A DNA stretch of 64,000 nucleotides, taken from Variovorax sp. 770b2 (GTDB lineage Bacteria > Pseudomonadota > Gammaproteobacteria > Burkholderiales > Burkholderiaceae_C). Shown here one piece after another: positions 29,250 to 39,996 of the stretch. Below the pieces are notes generated by a model that was not told the origin of the DNA, made no database searches, and saw nothing but the letters and a program-made list of their open reading frames with translations. The first letter of the stretch is position 1. Every line of letters begins with the position of its first letter. The stretch spans positions 1,211,796 through 1,275,795 of the forward strand of contig NZ_FOXJ01000001.1 in assembly GCF_900115685.1 (NCBI RefSeq). Direction: 5' to 3'. A program made the translations under genes and the position numbers.

Positions 29250-29311
29250 GGGAGAACTCCAGTCGGTTCGAGGAAAAAAGCAGGAGGGCCTGCGGGATGA
29301 AAAATCGGAAA

Positions 29312-31189
<1,878 letters not shown>

Positions 31190-31218
31190 GGCGATGCGAA
31201 AGAAAAAGGGCGTAGGGG

Positions 31219-32175
31219 TCAGGCGAAGATGGCCGTGATGGGTGCTTCGTCGCCGCGCGCGTGGCCGCGGTACATGCCTTCGGTGTTGAAGGCGAGGCTC
31301 AGGTTGCCGTGGCGGTCGACGGCGATCAGCCCGCCGGTGCCGCCGATGGCGGGCAGCGACTGGTGCACCACGGCGTGCGTGGCCGCTTCGAGCGTCGCGC
31401 CGCCGTAGGCCATGCGCGCGCAGATGTCGTGGGCGGCTGCGACGCGGATGAACATTTCGCCGCTGCCGGTGCAGGAGATGGCAGCCGTGCGGTCGTCGGC
31501 ATAGGTGCCCGAACCGATAAGCGGCGAATCGCCGATGCGGCCGACGCGCTTGTTGGTCATGCCGCCGGTCGAGGTGGCGGCGGCGAGATGGCCGTGCATG
31601 TCGAGCGCGACCGCGCCGACGGTGCCGAACTTCTTGTCTTCGTCCAGCGGCGGCGTCATTGCGGCGCCTTCGTGGTCGGTGACCACGCGGCCGGTGTCGC
31701 GCACGCGGTAGAGCTGCTGGCGGCGCGCTTCGGTGGAGAAGAAAAAGGGCTCGACCATTTCGAGCCCGCGATCGCGCGCAAAGGCCTCGGCGCCCGCACC
31801 GGCCAGCAGCACGTGCGCGCCGTCTTCGAGCACGGCACGCGCGGCGCGCACGGGGCGGCGAACGTGGCAGACCCCGGCAATGGCGCCGGCGGCGAGCGTG
31901 GCGCCGTCCATCACGGCGGCATCGAGCTCGTGGGTTTCTTCGTGCGTGAAGACCGCGCCGTGGCCCGCGTTGAAGAGCGGGCACTCTTCGAGCAGTTCGA
32001 CCGCCAGGCAGGTGGCGTCGAGCGCGGACGCGCCCTTGAGCAGCGCCGCCTGCGCGGCACGCACGATGTTCTGCAATGCGTCGTGATAGGCCTGCGCCTG
32101 CGCGGTGCTGGTCGTGGCGGCGCTGATGGTGCCGGCACCGCCGTGGATGGCGATGACGGGCGTGGTGTTCTTCAT
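31219..32175 (-). CDS. iaaA: Isoaspartyl peptidase/L-asparaginase (Ntn hydrolase)
   Basis: 318 residues, usual for type III asparaginases. The N-terminal IAIHGGAGT and the autocleavage segment [12 protein letters not shown], whose Thr (near residue 184) becomes the catalytic N-terminus of the beta subunit, are both present. The substrate loop [25 protein letters not shown] segment follows. It hydrolyses beta-aspartyl dipeptides and asparagine. It overlaps the RpiR gene (ATGA) and precedes gsiA, the same order as E. coli iaaA-gsiA, so the importer and peptidases form one salvage pathway. Confidence 0.94.
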   Translation of the reverse strand: MKNTTPVIAIHGGAGTISAATTSTAQAQAYHDALQNIVRAAQAALLKGASALDATCLAVELLEECPLFNAGHGAVFTHEETHELDAAVMDGATLAAGAIAGVCHVRRPVRAARAVLEDGAHVLLAGAGAEAFARDRGLEMVEPFFFSTEARRQQLYRVRDTGRVVTDHEGAAMTPPLDEDKKFGTVGAVALDMHGHLAAATSTGGMTNKRVGRIGDSPLIGSGTYADDRTAAISCTGSGEMFIRVAAAHDICARMAYGGATLEAATHAVVHQSLPAIGGTGGLIAVDRHGNLSLAFNTEGMYRGHARGDEAPITAIFA

Positions 32176-33158
32176 CGGGGAGCTTCCTTTTTCTTCTTGC
32201 CGGCGCCGTTCAGGGCGGCGGCATTGGATGTACCGGCGGCACCGGCAGTCCGGGCGGCCATGCCGTCGATGCGCGGCAGCCCGTTCGCACCGTGCAGCCA
32301 GGGCCGCAGCACCTGCAGCGTGCGGCGGGCGGACTGCACCGGGTCGGGCGCCCGCAGCGCCACGGCGCTGGTGAGCGCCTCGACCAGCGCGAGCACGCTG
32401 GTCTCGCAGTTCGGGCGGTAGTTGGTTTCGGTCTGGCAGTAGAGCGCGATGTCGGCGAGCGGCGCCATCGGCGAGGTCGGCCGGTCGGTGAGCGCGATCA
32501 CGCCGCAGCCTTGTTCGCGCGCGATCTGCGCGAGCAGCACGGTGTCGGTGAGGTAGCGCGGAAAGGTGAGGCCGATGAACACGTCCTTCGGGCCCGCGTG
32601 CATCAGCGAGCGGGCCGCATGCGTGACGCCGCTCACGCCGGGCAGCAGGCGCACGTCGCTGCAGCTGCTGTCCAGCCCGTGCTGCAACAGGCCCGCGAGC
32701 CAGCCGCTCGCGCCGAAGCCCGCGATGTAGACCGAGCGCGCCTTGCCGATGCGCTGCACCGCGGCCTCGCAGGCGGCGTAGTCGAGCGACTGGCGCGTGG
32801 CCTCGATGTTGCGGCGGCTCTCGTCCAGGGCGGTCGCGAACACCTCGGCCACCGTGGTCGGGTGCTCCAGGTTGCCGCGCAGGCGCTCCACCGGCGCCAC
32901 GAGCGACTCGAAGCCGCGCACGAGCTCGGCGCGGAAGGTGGCGTAGCCGTCGAATTCCAGCGCGCGCGCGAAGCGGTTGGCCGTCGCGACCGAGACGCCC
33001 GCCGCGGCCGCGAGCTCATCGATCGGCAGCGTGGCGACCTGCAGCGGATGCTCCAGCACGTAGTCGGCGACCTGCCGGTGCGAACGCGTCAGCCGCGGCA
33101 GCGCCTGCGCAATGCGCTGGGCCACGGTGGTGCCTGGGGTGTCGACGGGGGTGCTCAT
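32172..33158 (-). CDS. MurR/RpiR-family transcriptional regulator (HTH_6 plus SIS)
   Basis: 328 residues. The N-terminal helix-turn-helix is at about residues 45-80 ([20 protein letters not shown]), followed by a SIS phosphosugar-binding domain (about 130-260). A low-complexity Lys/Ala tail ends the protein. It is the first gene of the peptidase/gsi operon, and two GAAAA...TTTTC palindromes lie 36-77 bases upstream of its start, so autoregulation of the whole operon is likely. SIS domains usually sense sugar phosphates or amino sugars, which would suit control by muropeptide-derived sugars; that is inference. Confidence 0.9.
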   Translation of the reverse strand: MSTPVDTPGTTVAQRIAQALPRLTRSHRQVADYVLEHPLQVATLPIDELAAAAGVSVATANRFARALEFDGYATFRAELVRGFESLVAPVERLRGNLEHPTTVAEVFATALDESRRNIEATRQSLDYAACEAAVQRIGKARSVYIAGFGASGWLAGLLQHGLDSSCSDVRLLPGVSGVTHAARSLMHAGPKDVFIGLTFPRYLTDTVLLAQIAREQGCGVIALTDRPTSPMAPLADIALYCQTETNYRPNCETSVLALVEALTSAVALRAPDPVQSARRTLQVLRPWLHGANGLPRIDGMAARTAGAAGTSNAAALNGAGKKKKEAPR

Positions 33159-33193
33159 GGATGGTGCGGAGGAACCTGAAAGTGTGCGTTTTG

Positions 33194-33235
33194 TGAAAAC
33201 CAGTTTTCAAATATAAGTCAATTCTGAAAATTTTC
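33194..33235. promoter_or_regulatory. Two palindromic operators for the RpiR-family regulator
   Basis: Site 1 is TGAAAAC-CA-GTTTTCA (33194-33209), a perfect 7-bp inverted repeat. Site 2 is GAAAATTTTC (33226-33235), a perfect palindrome. Their centres are 29 bases apart, both lie upstream of the rpiR start (33158), and the shared GAAAA/TTTTC arms match the kind of site RpiR-family proteins bind. The rest of 33159-33465, about 307 bases in all, shows no gene; the part beyond 33250 is GC-rich and unremarkable. Confidence 0.7.
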
Positions 33236-33465
33236 TGTCATTTTTGAACGAGGTTGCAAGGAGCGGGCCAGCGGCGAAGGGGTTGAAAAAGAAGCGGCGG
33301 TCGATGGCTCGCCTGTGAAGACGCGGGTTCGCCGTTGCTTCAGTGCTTCGTCTAGGTGTTTTCCCGGAATCGCTGTTGTCCGAGGCTTGTCGATGCCCGG
33401 CGAATGCGCGGCCCGAGACTGGCTCGCGCGGCGGGCCATGAGAATCAGAGAAAAAGAGGAGAGCG

Positions 33466-34007
33466 ATGACAACAGAGCAGACACCCGATCGCGGCTCGGC
33501 ACTCGGTGGGCGAATCCTGAAAGTCGATCACGCGGGCGAGCAAGGCGCGGTGAACATCTACAGGGCACAGATCCTGATGGCGCGATGGACCGCGCCCTCG
33601 CTGGTGCCTGAGCTGCGAGAGTTCAAGTCGCACGAAGAACGGCACCGCGCGTTGTTCTGGGCCGAACTGCAACGCCGTGGCGTTCGCCGCTGCCGCAGCT
33701 ACTGGCTGTGCGGCATCGGCGGCTGGATGCTGGGCTTGCTGACGGGCTGATGGGGCGGCATGCGATTTCGGCAACCACCGTTGCTGTCGAGCGAGTGGTG
33801 CTCAGGCATCTGAAGACTCAACTGCGCGAACTGGCCGGGAAGGATGAAGCGGCCGTACACGTCATCTCGCAGATCGTCGAGGAAGAGCAACTCCACCATG
33901 ACCAGTCGGCATCGCACGTGCGCGAGAGCCATGTCTGGTCGCGCATATTGAGTCCTGTGGTCGCGCTGTCGACGGAGACTGTCATATGGCTGGGGATGCG
34001 TCTTTGA
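33466..34007 (+). pseudogene. Demethoxyubiquinone hydroxylase (COQ7) family gene, split by a -1 frameshift
   Basis: The first frame (33466-33750, good GAGGAG site) encodes the N-terminal half with DHAGEQGAVNIYRAQ (ligand Glu25), HEERH and SYWLCGIGGWMLGLLTG, then stops. The second frame resumes exactly at the expected next residues (LMGRHAISATTVAVERVV) and contains EEEQLHHDQ, the remaining di-iron ligands, to the stop at 34007. Adding one base near 33747 restores a continuous protein of about 180 residues. The stop and a new ATG overlap (TGATG, 33748-33752), so a second 85-residue polypeptide could be made by reinitiation. Options are a recent pseudogene, an assembly error, or a two-piece enzyme. 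Both halves are well conserved, so any inactivation is recent. Intact COQ7 hydroxylates demethoxyubiquinone in ubiquinone synthesis. Confidence 0.75.
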
Positions 34008-34132
34008 CGAAAACGCGAAATCTGCAACACGCGCCAAGAAAGGCCAGAGATACACTGCCCGCGCACGTCAAGAAATGGCGTGCATGGGATTGGCGTCCCT
34101 AAGCACCCCTGCGTTTTTTATGGAAGCCAATC

Positions 34133-34456
34133 ATGGTCAGGACCTCTTGTTCCCGCACGGCATCGTCTGCCGCATTTCTCGATACCGATCCCAACGCGCT
34201 GGCGCTGCAAGTCTGCGAGGACACCGACAGTCTTCGCGAAGTGCATCGCGCCTACGCGTGCATCGAGAAGCTCATCGTTCCGCTCGAACTGGGCGACGCC
34301 GACGAACTGAATCCGACGCGCAATGAACTCAGTGCATTGGTGCGCGTGGTCAACGAAGAACTGAGTCGCCGCATCGAGTCGGTCGACAAGGCCGTGCAGG
34401 CGATGCGAGCGGCCATGGTGCCGAGCGTGTTCGCGCCGAGCCCCTCCGGCGCATAG
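34133..34456 (+). CDS. Small hypothetical protein
   Basis: 107 residues, no transmembrane segment. GGAAG lies six bases before the ATG, which favours this frame over two overlapping shorter frames (from 34075 and 34080). The C-terminal half (about 60-95) is predicted helical with a charged heptad-like pattern (LSALVRVVNEELSRRIESVD). I recognise no family. It lies between the broken COQ7 gene and the convergent extensin-like gene. Confidence 0.6.
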   Translation: MVRTSCSRTASSAAFLDTDPNALALQVCEDTDSLREVHRAYACIEKLIVPLELGDADELNPTRNELSALVRVVNEELSRRIESVDKAVQAMRAAMVPSVFAPSPSGA

Positions 34457-34465
34457 GGCGCAGCG

Positions 34466-35206
34466 CTAGCGGCACATCGAATAGCCGCCCGTCTCCAGAT
34501 GAAAGTGGTCCCGGTGCACCGCGTTGTAGTCGGGACCCAGCACCCCATCGAAGAACCGGCAGGCCCCGCGATGCGCGTCGCGCAGCAGCAGGTCTGCCGG
34601 ATCGCCTTTGCCGGACCAATCCTTCCGCACCGTGATGCGCTGGCCACCGGCGAGCGTCAGGCTCGCGATGTCGAATGCATCGGCCGTCGCGTGCCGGCTG
34701 CGGGAGGCGCCCGGCACTGCGCCTTCGCCGCGGTTCACGTTGCGGCACGCATAGCTGCCCAGATGCGCGATGGCCACGACCGGCTCGCCGAAGTGCTGCT
34801 TCGCGGCCGGCTGCAGCGCGTGCGTCTCCCACATGAAGAAGGACAGCGCCATCGGGCAACTCAATGAAGGCGCCGTGCCCAGGCGCACACCGGCCGAGCG
34901 CAGCAGCACCGCGTTCTCGAAGCCGCAGCCTTCGCCGGTCATTCGGTCGGGCATCAGGTCGTATTGCATGCCCGTTTGCGCGAGCGCTGCGAGGCAGCGC
35001 GTCGGCTCGCGGCGGGCGCGGGCGAGCTTGAAGCCGGTGAGCCAATTGGGCTCGGCCATCACGTCGAGCGGTGCCCATGGATTGAAGCGCTCCGGCACTT
35101 CGACGGTGCCGCTGATCACGGCCCATGCGCCCGCGGCGAGCGCTGCGCAAAACGCGAGGCTGACCCAAAGGCCGCGGCGCGATGACGCAGCAGAAGTCGG
35201 GGTCAT
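34466..35206 (-). CDS. Extensin-family protein with peptidase-like fold
   Basis: 246 residues. One N-terminal membrane helix or uncleaved signal (about 12-32) is followed by the bacterial extensin-like C-terminal domain: FENAVLLRSAGVRL, then SRHATADAFDI (about 167-177) and HRDHFHLE near the end. These supply the H...D...H pattern seen in zinc-dependent M15-type carboxypeptidases. Paired cysteines (CGF, SCP, YACRN, GACRF) suggest disulfides in the periplasm. A cell-wall role is plausible but substrate is unknown. Confidence 0.85.
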   Translation of the reverse strand: MTPTSAASSRRGLWVSLAFCAALAAGAWAVISGTVEVPERFNPWAPLDVMAEPNWLTGFKLARARREPTRCLAALAQTGMQYDLMPDRMTGEGCGFENAVLLRSAGVRLGTAPSLSCPMALSFFMWETHALQPAAKQHFGEPVVAIAHLGSYACRNVNRGEGAVPGASRSRHATADAFDIASLTLAGGQRITVRKDWSGKGDPADLLLRDAHRGACRFFDGVLGPDYNAVHRDHFHLETGGYSMCR

Positions 35207-35248
35207 CGCGCTGCGCTCAGACGCGGCCTAGTCGCGGCATCGCCGGCT

Positions 35249-35701
35249 TCAGCCCGCGTCCTTCTGCATGAAGACACTCAGCGGATCTTCCGGGTACCGC
35301 CCGAAGCGTTCGCGCCGCGCGTACCCCGAGCGCGCATAGAACGACAGCGCCTCGGGCTGGCTCACGCCCGTCTCCAGCCTGAACATCGCGCAGCCCCGCG
35401 ACATCGCCTCGCCTTCGAGAAAGGCCAGCACCTTGGCCGCAACGCCTTGTCCGCGATGCTCCGGCCGCACATACATCCGCTTGAGTTCGCCGTACCCGGT
35501 TTCCATGACGATGGCCCCGCAGCCGACCGCCGTGCCGGCCTCGTCGCGCGCAACGGCGAAAAGCACATTCGCGGCAGACAGCGCCGCGATGTCGATGCCG
35601 TAGTGGCTCTCGGGCGGGTAGAGCGGCTTCTGGTACGCGTCGAGGTCGTCGATGAGCTGGACGACGTCGGGCTGGCCGGGGTTTTCGATGGCGATCTGCA
35701 T
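35249..35701 (-). CDS. GNAT-family N-acetyltransferase
   Basis: 150 residues from the ATG at 35701. The acetyl-CoA binding motif A is clear (LKRMYVRPEHRGQGVAAKVL, about 73-92, with the R-G-Q-G pyrophosphate loop), and a late motif B (ALSFYARSGY) is present. The longer in-frame start upstream adds 46 residues with no similarity to the family. It is divergent from the aldo/keto reductase gene. Substrate unknown. Confidence 0.9.
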   Translation of the reverse strand: MQIAIENPGQPDVVQLIDDLDAYQKPLYPPESHYGIDIAALSAANVLFAVARDEAGTAVGCGAIVMETGYGELKRMYVRPEHRGQGVAAKVLAFLEGEAMSRGCAMFRLETGVSQPEALSFYARSGYARRERFGRYPEDPLSVFMQKDAG

Positions 35702-35824
35702 CCGGCCGATATTACCCAGCGCCCCCGCAAAGCCCGACTCGCGAAGGGGTTCAACGCCCCGGCCAACAATGCCGCAACGGCGCGCCGGTCGGCCCGCCGC
35801 TTCATTGTTCGAAGGAGTAGCACT

Positions 35825-36853
35825 TTGGAATACCGTCATCTGGGCAAATCAGGCCTCAAGGTCCCCGTGTTGAGTTTTGGCACCGGCACCTTCGGCGGCA
35901 AGGGCGAGTTCTTCAGCGCCTGGGGCAGCACCGACGTGGCCGAGGCGCGCAAGCTCATCGACATCTGCATCGACGCGGGCGTCAACATGTTCGACAGCGC
36001 CGACATCTACTCCGACGGCGCCGCCGAATCGGTGCTCGGCGAGGCCATCAAGGGCCGGCCGCGCGACAAGCTCATCATCTCGACCAAGGCCACGTTCCGC
36101 AGCGGTCCGGGGGCGAACGAAGTGGGGTCGTCGCGCCACCATCTCGTGCAGGCGGTCGACAGCGCGCTCAAGCGCCTGGGCACCGACTACATCGATCTCT
36201 TCCAGCTCCATGGCTTCGATGCGAGCACGCCCGTCGAGGAAACCGTGTCCACGCTCGACGACCTGGTGCGCGCGGGCAAGCTGCGCTATGTGGGCGCGTC
36301 GAACTTCTCGGGCTGGCACCTGATGAAGTCGCTGGCCGTGTCGGAGCGCTACGGCTACGCGCGCTATGTGGCGCACCAGGCGTACTACTCGCTCGTCGGG
36401 CGCGAGTACGAGTGGGAGCTGATGCCGCTCGCGCAGGACCAGGGCGTGGGCGCCGTGGTCTGGAGCCCGCTGGGATGGGGCCGGCTCACGGGCAAGATCC
36501 GCCGCGGCCAGCCGCTGCCCGCCAACAGCCGCCTGCACGTGACGGCCGACATGGGCCCGCCGGTGGCCGACGAGCTGCTGTACCGCGTGGTCGATGCGCT
36601 GGAGAAGGTCGCCGGAGAAATCGACAAGACCGTGCCGCAGGTCGCGCTCAACTGGCTCTTGCAGCGGCCGACGGTGTCCAGCGTGGTCGTCGGTGCGCGC
36701 GACGAAACGCAACTGCGGCAGAACCTCGGCGCGGTGGGCTGGAATCTCACACCGGCGCAGATCGCCGAACTCGATGCGGCCAGCGCGGTGACGCGGACCT
36801 ATCCCTACTGGCACCAGCAGGGTTTTCTGGAGCGCAACCCGAACCCGGTCTAA
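35825..36853 (+). CDS. Aldo/keto reductase
   Basis: 342 residues starting at TTG (35825): AAGGAG (35812-35817) is seven bases before it and the family's usual start MEYRHLGKSGLKV follows. Catalytic residues are Asp and Tyr in MFDSADIYSDG, Lys in IISTKATF and His in FQLHGFD, with the NADPH-binding SSVVVGARDETQL near the C-terminus. It reduces aldehydes or ketones; the natural substrate cannot be named. The stop overlaps the stop of the convergent LysR gene. Confidence 0.93.
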   Translation: MEYRHLGKSGLKVPVLSFGTGTFGGKGEFFSAWGSTDVAEARKLIDICIDAGVNMFDSADIYSDGAAESVLGEAIKGRPRDKLIISTKATFRSGPGANEVGSSRHHLVQAVDSALKRLGTDYIDLFQLHGFDASTPVEETVSTLDDLVRAGKLRYVGASNFSGWHLMKSLAVSERYGYARYVAHQAYYSLVGREYEWELMPLAQDQGVGAVVWSPLGWGRLTGKIRRGQPLPANSRLHVTADMGPPVADELLYRVVDALEKVAGEIDKTVPQVALNWLLQRPTVSSVVVGARDETQLRQNLGAVGWNLTPAQIAELDAASAVTRTYPYWHQQGFLERNPNPV

Positions 36854-37743
36854 GCAGGTGTCAAACCAAGCACCCACTGCTTGAAGTGCTCCAGCGCCCC
36901 GGAGGCCGGACGGCCTTCGGGGTACGCGAAGTAGTAGCCCTGCGGCACGTCGAGGTGGCGATCCACGGGAATCACCAATTCGCCGGTGCGCAGTTCGTGC
37001 TCGATGAGGATGCGCGGCGCGAGGCCGACGCCCATCCCGGCCGCCGTCGCCGCAACCACCATCGTGAAGAGCTCGTAGCGCGGTCCGCGCGAGGCATGCA
37101 CCGTGTAGTCCCAGCCCTGCTGCGCATACCAGTCGCGCCATGCATGCGCGCGCGTGCTCAGGTGCACGTGGCGGCAACGCTCGAAGCCCGCTTCGTCCCA
37201 CGGGCCGTTGGCGTCGCGAAAGGCGGGGCTGCAGATCGGCACCATCTCGCCCTCTGAAAAGATCAGTCCGCCGCGCGTGTTGGGCCAGAACTGGTCGCCG
37301 AAATAGATGGCCGCGTCGTAGGCGTTTTCCTGGAACGAGAAGGGCTGCGAACGCGCCGAGAGATTCACTGTGATGTTCGGATGCAGCCGGCTGAAATCGG
37401 GCAGCCGCGGAATCAGCCACTGCGTCGCGAAGGTGGGCACCACGGCCAGCTCCAGCACGAAACCCATGTCGTGGCCCGCACTGATCTCCAGCGTGTCGCG
37501 GCGAATCTGGTCGAGGTGCCGGCGGATGCGCGCGGCGTACTCGCGCCCCACGTCGGTGAGCGTCAGGCGCCTGCGCACGCGCGAGAAGAGCGGCACGCCC
37601 AGCCGCTGCTCCAGCATCGCCACCTGCCGCCCGACCGCGCTCTGCGTGAGCGCCAATTCGGCCGCGGCGCGGGTGAAGCTCCCCAGTCGCGCCGAGGCCT
37701 CGAAGGCCTGCAGCGCGCCCAGGTTGGGAATGTCTTTTCTCAT
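36850..37743 (-). CDS. LysR-family transcriptional regulator
   Basis: 297 residues from the ATG at 37743. The winged helix-turn-helix is at residues about 12-60 (AFEASARLGSFTRAAAELALTQSAVGRQV), followed by a PBP2-type effector domain of the GcvA-like group. It is divergent from the binding-protein gene at 37909; a 12-bp palindrome lies in the 165-base gap. It probably controls itself and the amino-acid-type genes to its right. The ligand is unknown. Confidence 0.93.
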   Translation of the reverse strand: MRKDIPNLGALQAFEASARLGSFTRAAAELALTQSAVGRQVAMLEQRLGVPLFSRVRRRLTLTDVGREYAARIRRHLDQIRRDTLEISAGHDMGFVLELAVVPTFATQWLIPRLPDFSRLHPNITVNLSARSQPFSFQENAYDAAIYFGDQFWPNTRGGLIFSEGEMVPICSPAFRDANGPWDEAGFERCRHVHLSTRAHAWRDWYAQQGWDYTVHASRGPRYELFTMVVAATAAGMGVGLAPRILIEHELRTGELVIPVDRHLDVPQGYYFAYPEGRPASGALEHFKQWVLGLTPA

Positions 37744-37817
37744 CGAATGCCTGTTGTCTCTGTGTCTTCCTGCCGCAAGCACCTGTCGTGCCCGGTGTCT
37801 CGGTCCTTCCGGCGCTG

Positions 37818-37829
37818 CACAACGTTGTG
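37818..37829. promoter_or_regulatory. Perfect 12-bp palindrome between lysR and the binding-protein gene
   Basis: CACAACGTTGTG is fully self-complementary, 75 bases from the LysR start and 80 bases from the binding-protein start. Location and symmetry suit the recognition site of the LysR regulator. Confidence 0.45.
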
Positions 37830-37908
37830 AGTATTTAGCGTTTGTTTCGCATGCCGCCGCGACCCTATTCTGCGTCTCGACCCCTGCAACGATATGAGGA
37901 GACTTCCG

Positions 37909-39054
37909 ATGATTGTCTTGCGCACCCGTCGCACTGCCGTAGGTATTGCACTGGCTTCCGTTCTCGGCCTGCCCACCGCCGCGCTCGCGCAGGCCGAGCA
38001 GATCGTCACCATCGGCCACGCCGGCCCGCTCACCGGCGGCGCGGCCCACTGGGGCAAGGACAACGACAACGGCGCACGGCTCGCGCTCGAAGACCTAAAC
38101 AAGCAGGGCCTGGTCATCGGCGGCAAGAAGATCAAGTTCGTGCTGCAGTCCGAAGACGACCAGGCCGATCCGAAACAGGCCATGGTGGTGGCCAACAAGC
38201 TGGCCGACATGGGCGTGAAGGGCATGCTGGGCCACTTCAACTCGGGCGCCGCCATTCCGGCCTCGGCCGTCTACAGCCGCGCGGGCCTGCCCGACGTGTC
38301 GACCGCCACCAACCCGACCTTCACCAAGCAGGGCTACAACAACGTCTTTCGCATCCTGGCGAGCGACGACGACGTGGGCATGGCCATCGCCGATTTCACG
38401 GTGAAGGACCTCAAGGCGAAAAAGATCGCGGTGATCGACGACCGCACCGCCTACGGCCAGGGCGCGGCCGAGGTGTTCACGCGGGGCGTGAAGGGCCTGG
38501 GCGGCACCATCGTCGCGCAGGAGTTCGGGAGCGACAAGGCCACCGACTTCATGGCCATCCTCACCAGCATCAAGGCCAAGCAGCCCGACGTGGTGTTCTA
38601 CGGCGGCATGGACGCGCAGGGCGGCCTCATCGCGCGGCAGATGAAGCAGCTGGGCATCACGGCCAAGCTGCTGGGCACCGACGGCCTCTGCACCAACGAG
38701 GTCGCCAAGATCAGCGGCGGCGCGGTCGACGACCTGCTGTACTGCACGCGCGGCGGCAAGGAGATCGAGAAGACCAGCAAGGGCGCCGAGTTCGAGCAGC
38801 GCTACAAGGCCCGCTTCGGCGTCGAGGTGCTGACCTATGCGCCGTACCTCTACGACGCCATGATGGCGCTGGCCGCCGGCATGCGCGCGGCCAACTCGGT
38901 CGAGCCCGAGGCCTACCTGCCGGCGATGCGCAAGGTGAAGTTCGATGGCGTCACCGGCGCCATCAGCTTCGACGCCAAGGGCAACCTGCAGAAGCCCGAC
39001 TTCACCGTCTTCACCTACAAGGACGGCAAGCGCGTCCGCGTGGCCGGCTCCTGA
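37909..39054 (+). CDS. Branched-chain-amino-acid-type ABC transporter substrate-binding protein
   Basis: 381 residues from the ATG at 37909, with AGGAGA six bases before it (an ATG at 37894 overlaps that box). A signal peptide ends near residue 28 (PTAALAQA). The rest is a LivJ/LivK-type periplasmic binding fold, beginning VTIGHAGPLTGGAAHWGKDN and carrying the hinge segments ASDDDVGMAIADF and DDRTAYGQG. No permease or ATPase genes follow, so it must work with components encoded elsewhere or act as a sensor. The next genes suggest an amino-acid-like ligand. Confidence 0.92.
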   Translation: MIVLRTRRTAVGIALASVLGLPTAALAQAEQIVTIGHAGPLTGGAAHWGKDNDNGARLALEDLNKQGLVIGGKKIKFVLQSEDDQADPKQAMVVANKLADMGVKGMLGHFNSGAAIPASAVYSRAGLPDVSTATNPTFTKQGYNNVFRILASDDDVGMAIADFTVKDLKAKKIAVIDDRTAYGQGAAEVFTRGVKGLGGTIVAQEFGSDKATDFMAILTSIKAKQPDVVFYGGMDAQGGLIARQMKQLGITAKLLGTDGLCTNEVAKISGGAVDDLLYCTRGGKEIEKTSKGAEFEQRYKARFGVEVLTYAPYLYDAMMALAAGMRAANSVEPEAYLPAMRKVKFDGVTGAISFDAKGNLQKPDFTVFTYKDGKRVRVAGS

Positions 39055-39074
39055 ACTCCGAACGCGCGGCACGC

Positions 39075-39983
39075 ATGCGGACGCTGAACGCGGCGGAGAC
39101 GGCAGCCGCGCTGCCTTATGGCGCGCTGGTCGAGGCGCTGCTGCAGATGTTCGAGCGGGAGCGCCGGGGCGAGGCGCATGCGGCCACGCGCACCTCGGTG
39201 CCGCTCGCGGGCGGCGGCGTGCTGCTGCTGATGCCCGCGGCGGATGCGCGCTTCGCAGCGCTCAAGACCGTGACCGTGCATGCCGGCAACGCCGGGCTCG
39301 GGTTGCCGGTGGTGCAGGGCGAGGTCACGCTGATGGATGCCGTCAACGGCACCCGGCTGCTCGCGATGGATGGCAACGTGCTGACCGCGCGACGTACCGC
39401 GGCGCTGTCGCTGGCCGGGGCTGCAAGGGCAGGACGCCCTGTCGGTGGCCGCATGCTGCTGATCGGTGCGGGCGTGCAAGCGCGTTCGCATGCCGAGGCC
39501 TTTGCGGAAGTCGCAGGCGTGCGCCATCTGTGGATTCATGCGCGCACGCAGGCCCATGCCGAACAGCTGGCGCAGCACATGCGAACGCTCGGCGTGGACG
39601 CCAGCGCGATCGACGACCCGGCGCAGGTTTCCGAAGAAGCCGACGTGATCGTCGCGACGACCAACTCTTCGACGCCCGTGATCCCGCCGAAGGTGCGGCT
39701 GGACGCCACCGTCATCGCCGTCGGCGCCTACCGCGCCGACATGGCCGAGGTGCCGCCCGAACTCGTGCGCCGCTGCGCCGTGTTTGTGGATACGCTGGAG
39801 GGTGCGCGCAACGAGGCGGGCGACCTGATCCAGGCGGGCATCGACTGGTCCACCGTGCAGGCCTTCGCGAACGCGAAGGCGGGGTTGGCAACGCCAGACC
39901 GGCCGGTGCTGATCAAGACCGTGGGCCATGCGCTGTGGGACCTGGCAGCCGCGCAACTGGCGTACACGCAACAGCAACGATGA
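39075..39983 (+). CDS. Ornithine cyclodeaminase/mu-crystallin family protein
   Basis: 302 residues. The dinucleotide-binding motif GAGVQARSH is at about residues 131-139, and the family hallmarks KTVTVHAGN and DGNVLTARRTAA are present. Members include ornithine cyclodeaminase and reductases of cyclic imino acids; the sequence alone does not decide. It lies 20 bases after the binding protein and 13 bases before the FAD enzyme, so the three form one unit for import and turnover of an amino or imino acid. Confidence 0.92.
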   Translation: MRTLNAAETAAALPYGALVEALLQMFERERRGEAHAATRTSVPLAGGGVLLLMPAADARFAALKTVTVHAGNAGLGLPVVQGEVTLMDAVNGTRLLAMDGNVLTARRTAALSLAGAARAGRPVGGRMLLIGAGVQARSHAEAFAEVAGVRHLWIHARTQAHAEQLAQHMRTLGVDASAIDDPAQVSEEADVIVATTNSSTPVIPPKVRLDATVIAVGAYRADMAEVPPELVRRCAVFVDTLEGARNEAGDLIQAGIDWSTVQAFANAKAGLATPDRPVLIKTVGHALWDLAAAQLAYTQQQR

Positions 39984-39996
39984 ACGGAAAGCATTC

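Noticed and set aside
34075..34326. Two alternative small frames overlapping the 107-residue hypothetical gene
   Set aside because: They lack a ribosome site at proper spacing and have Arg/Ser-rich shadow composition.
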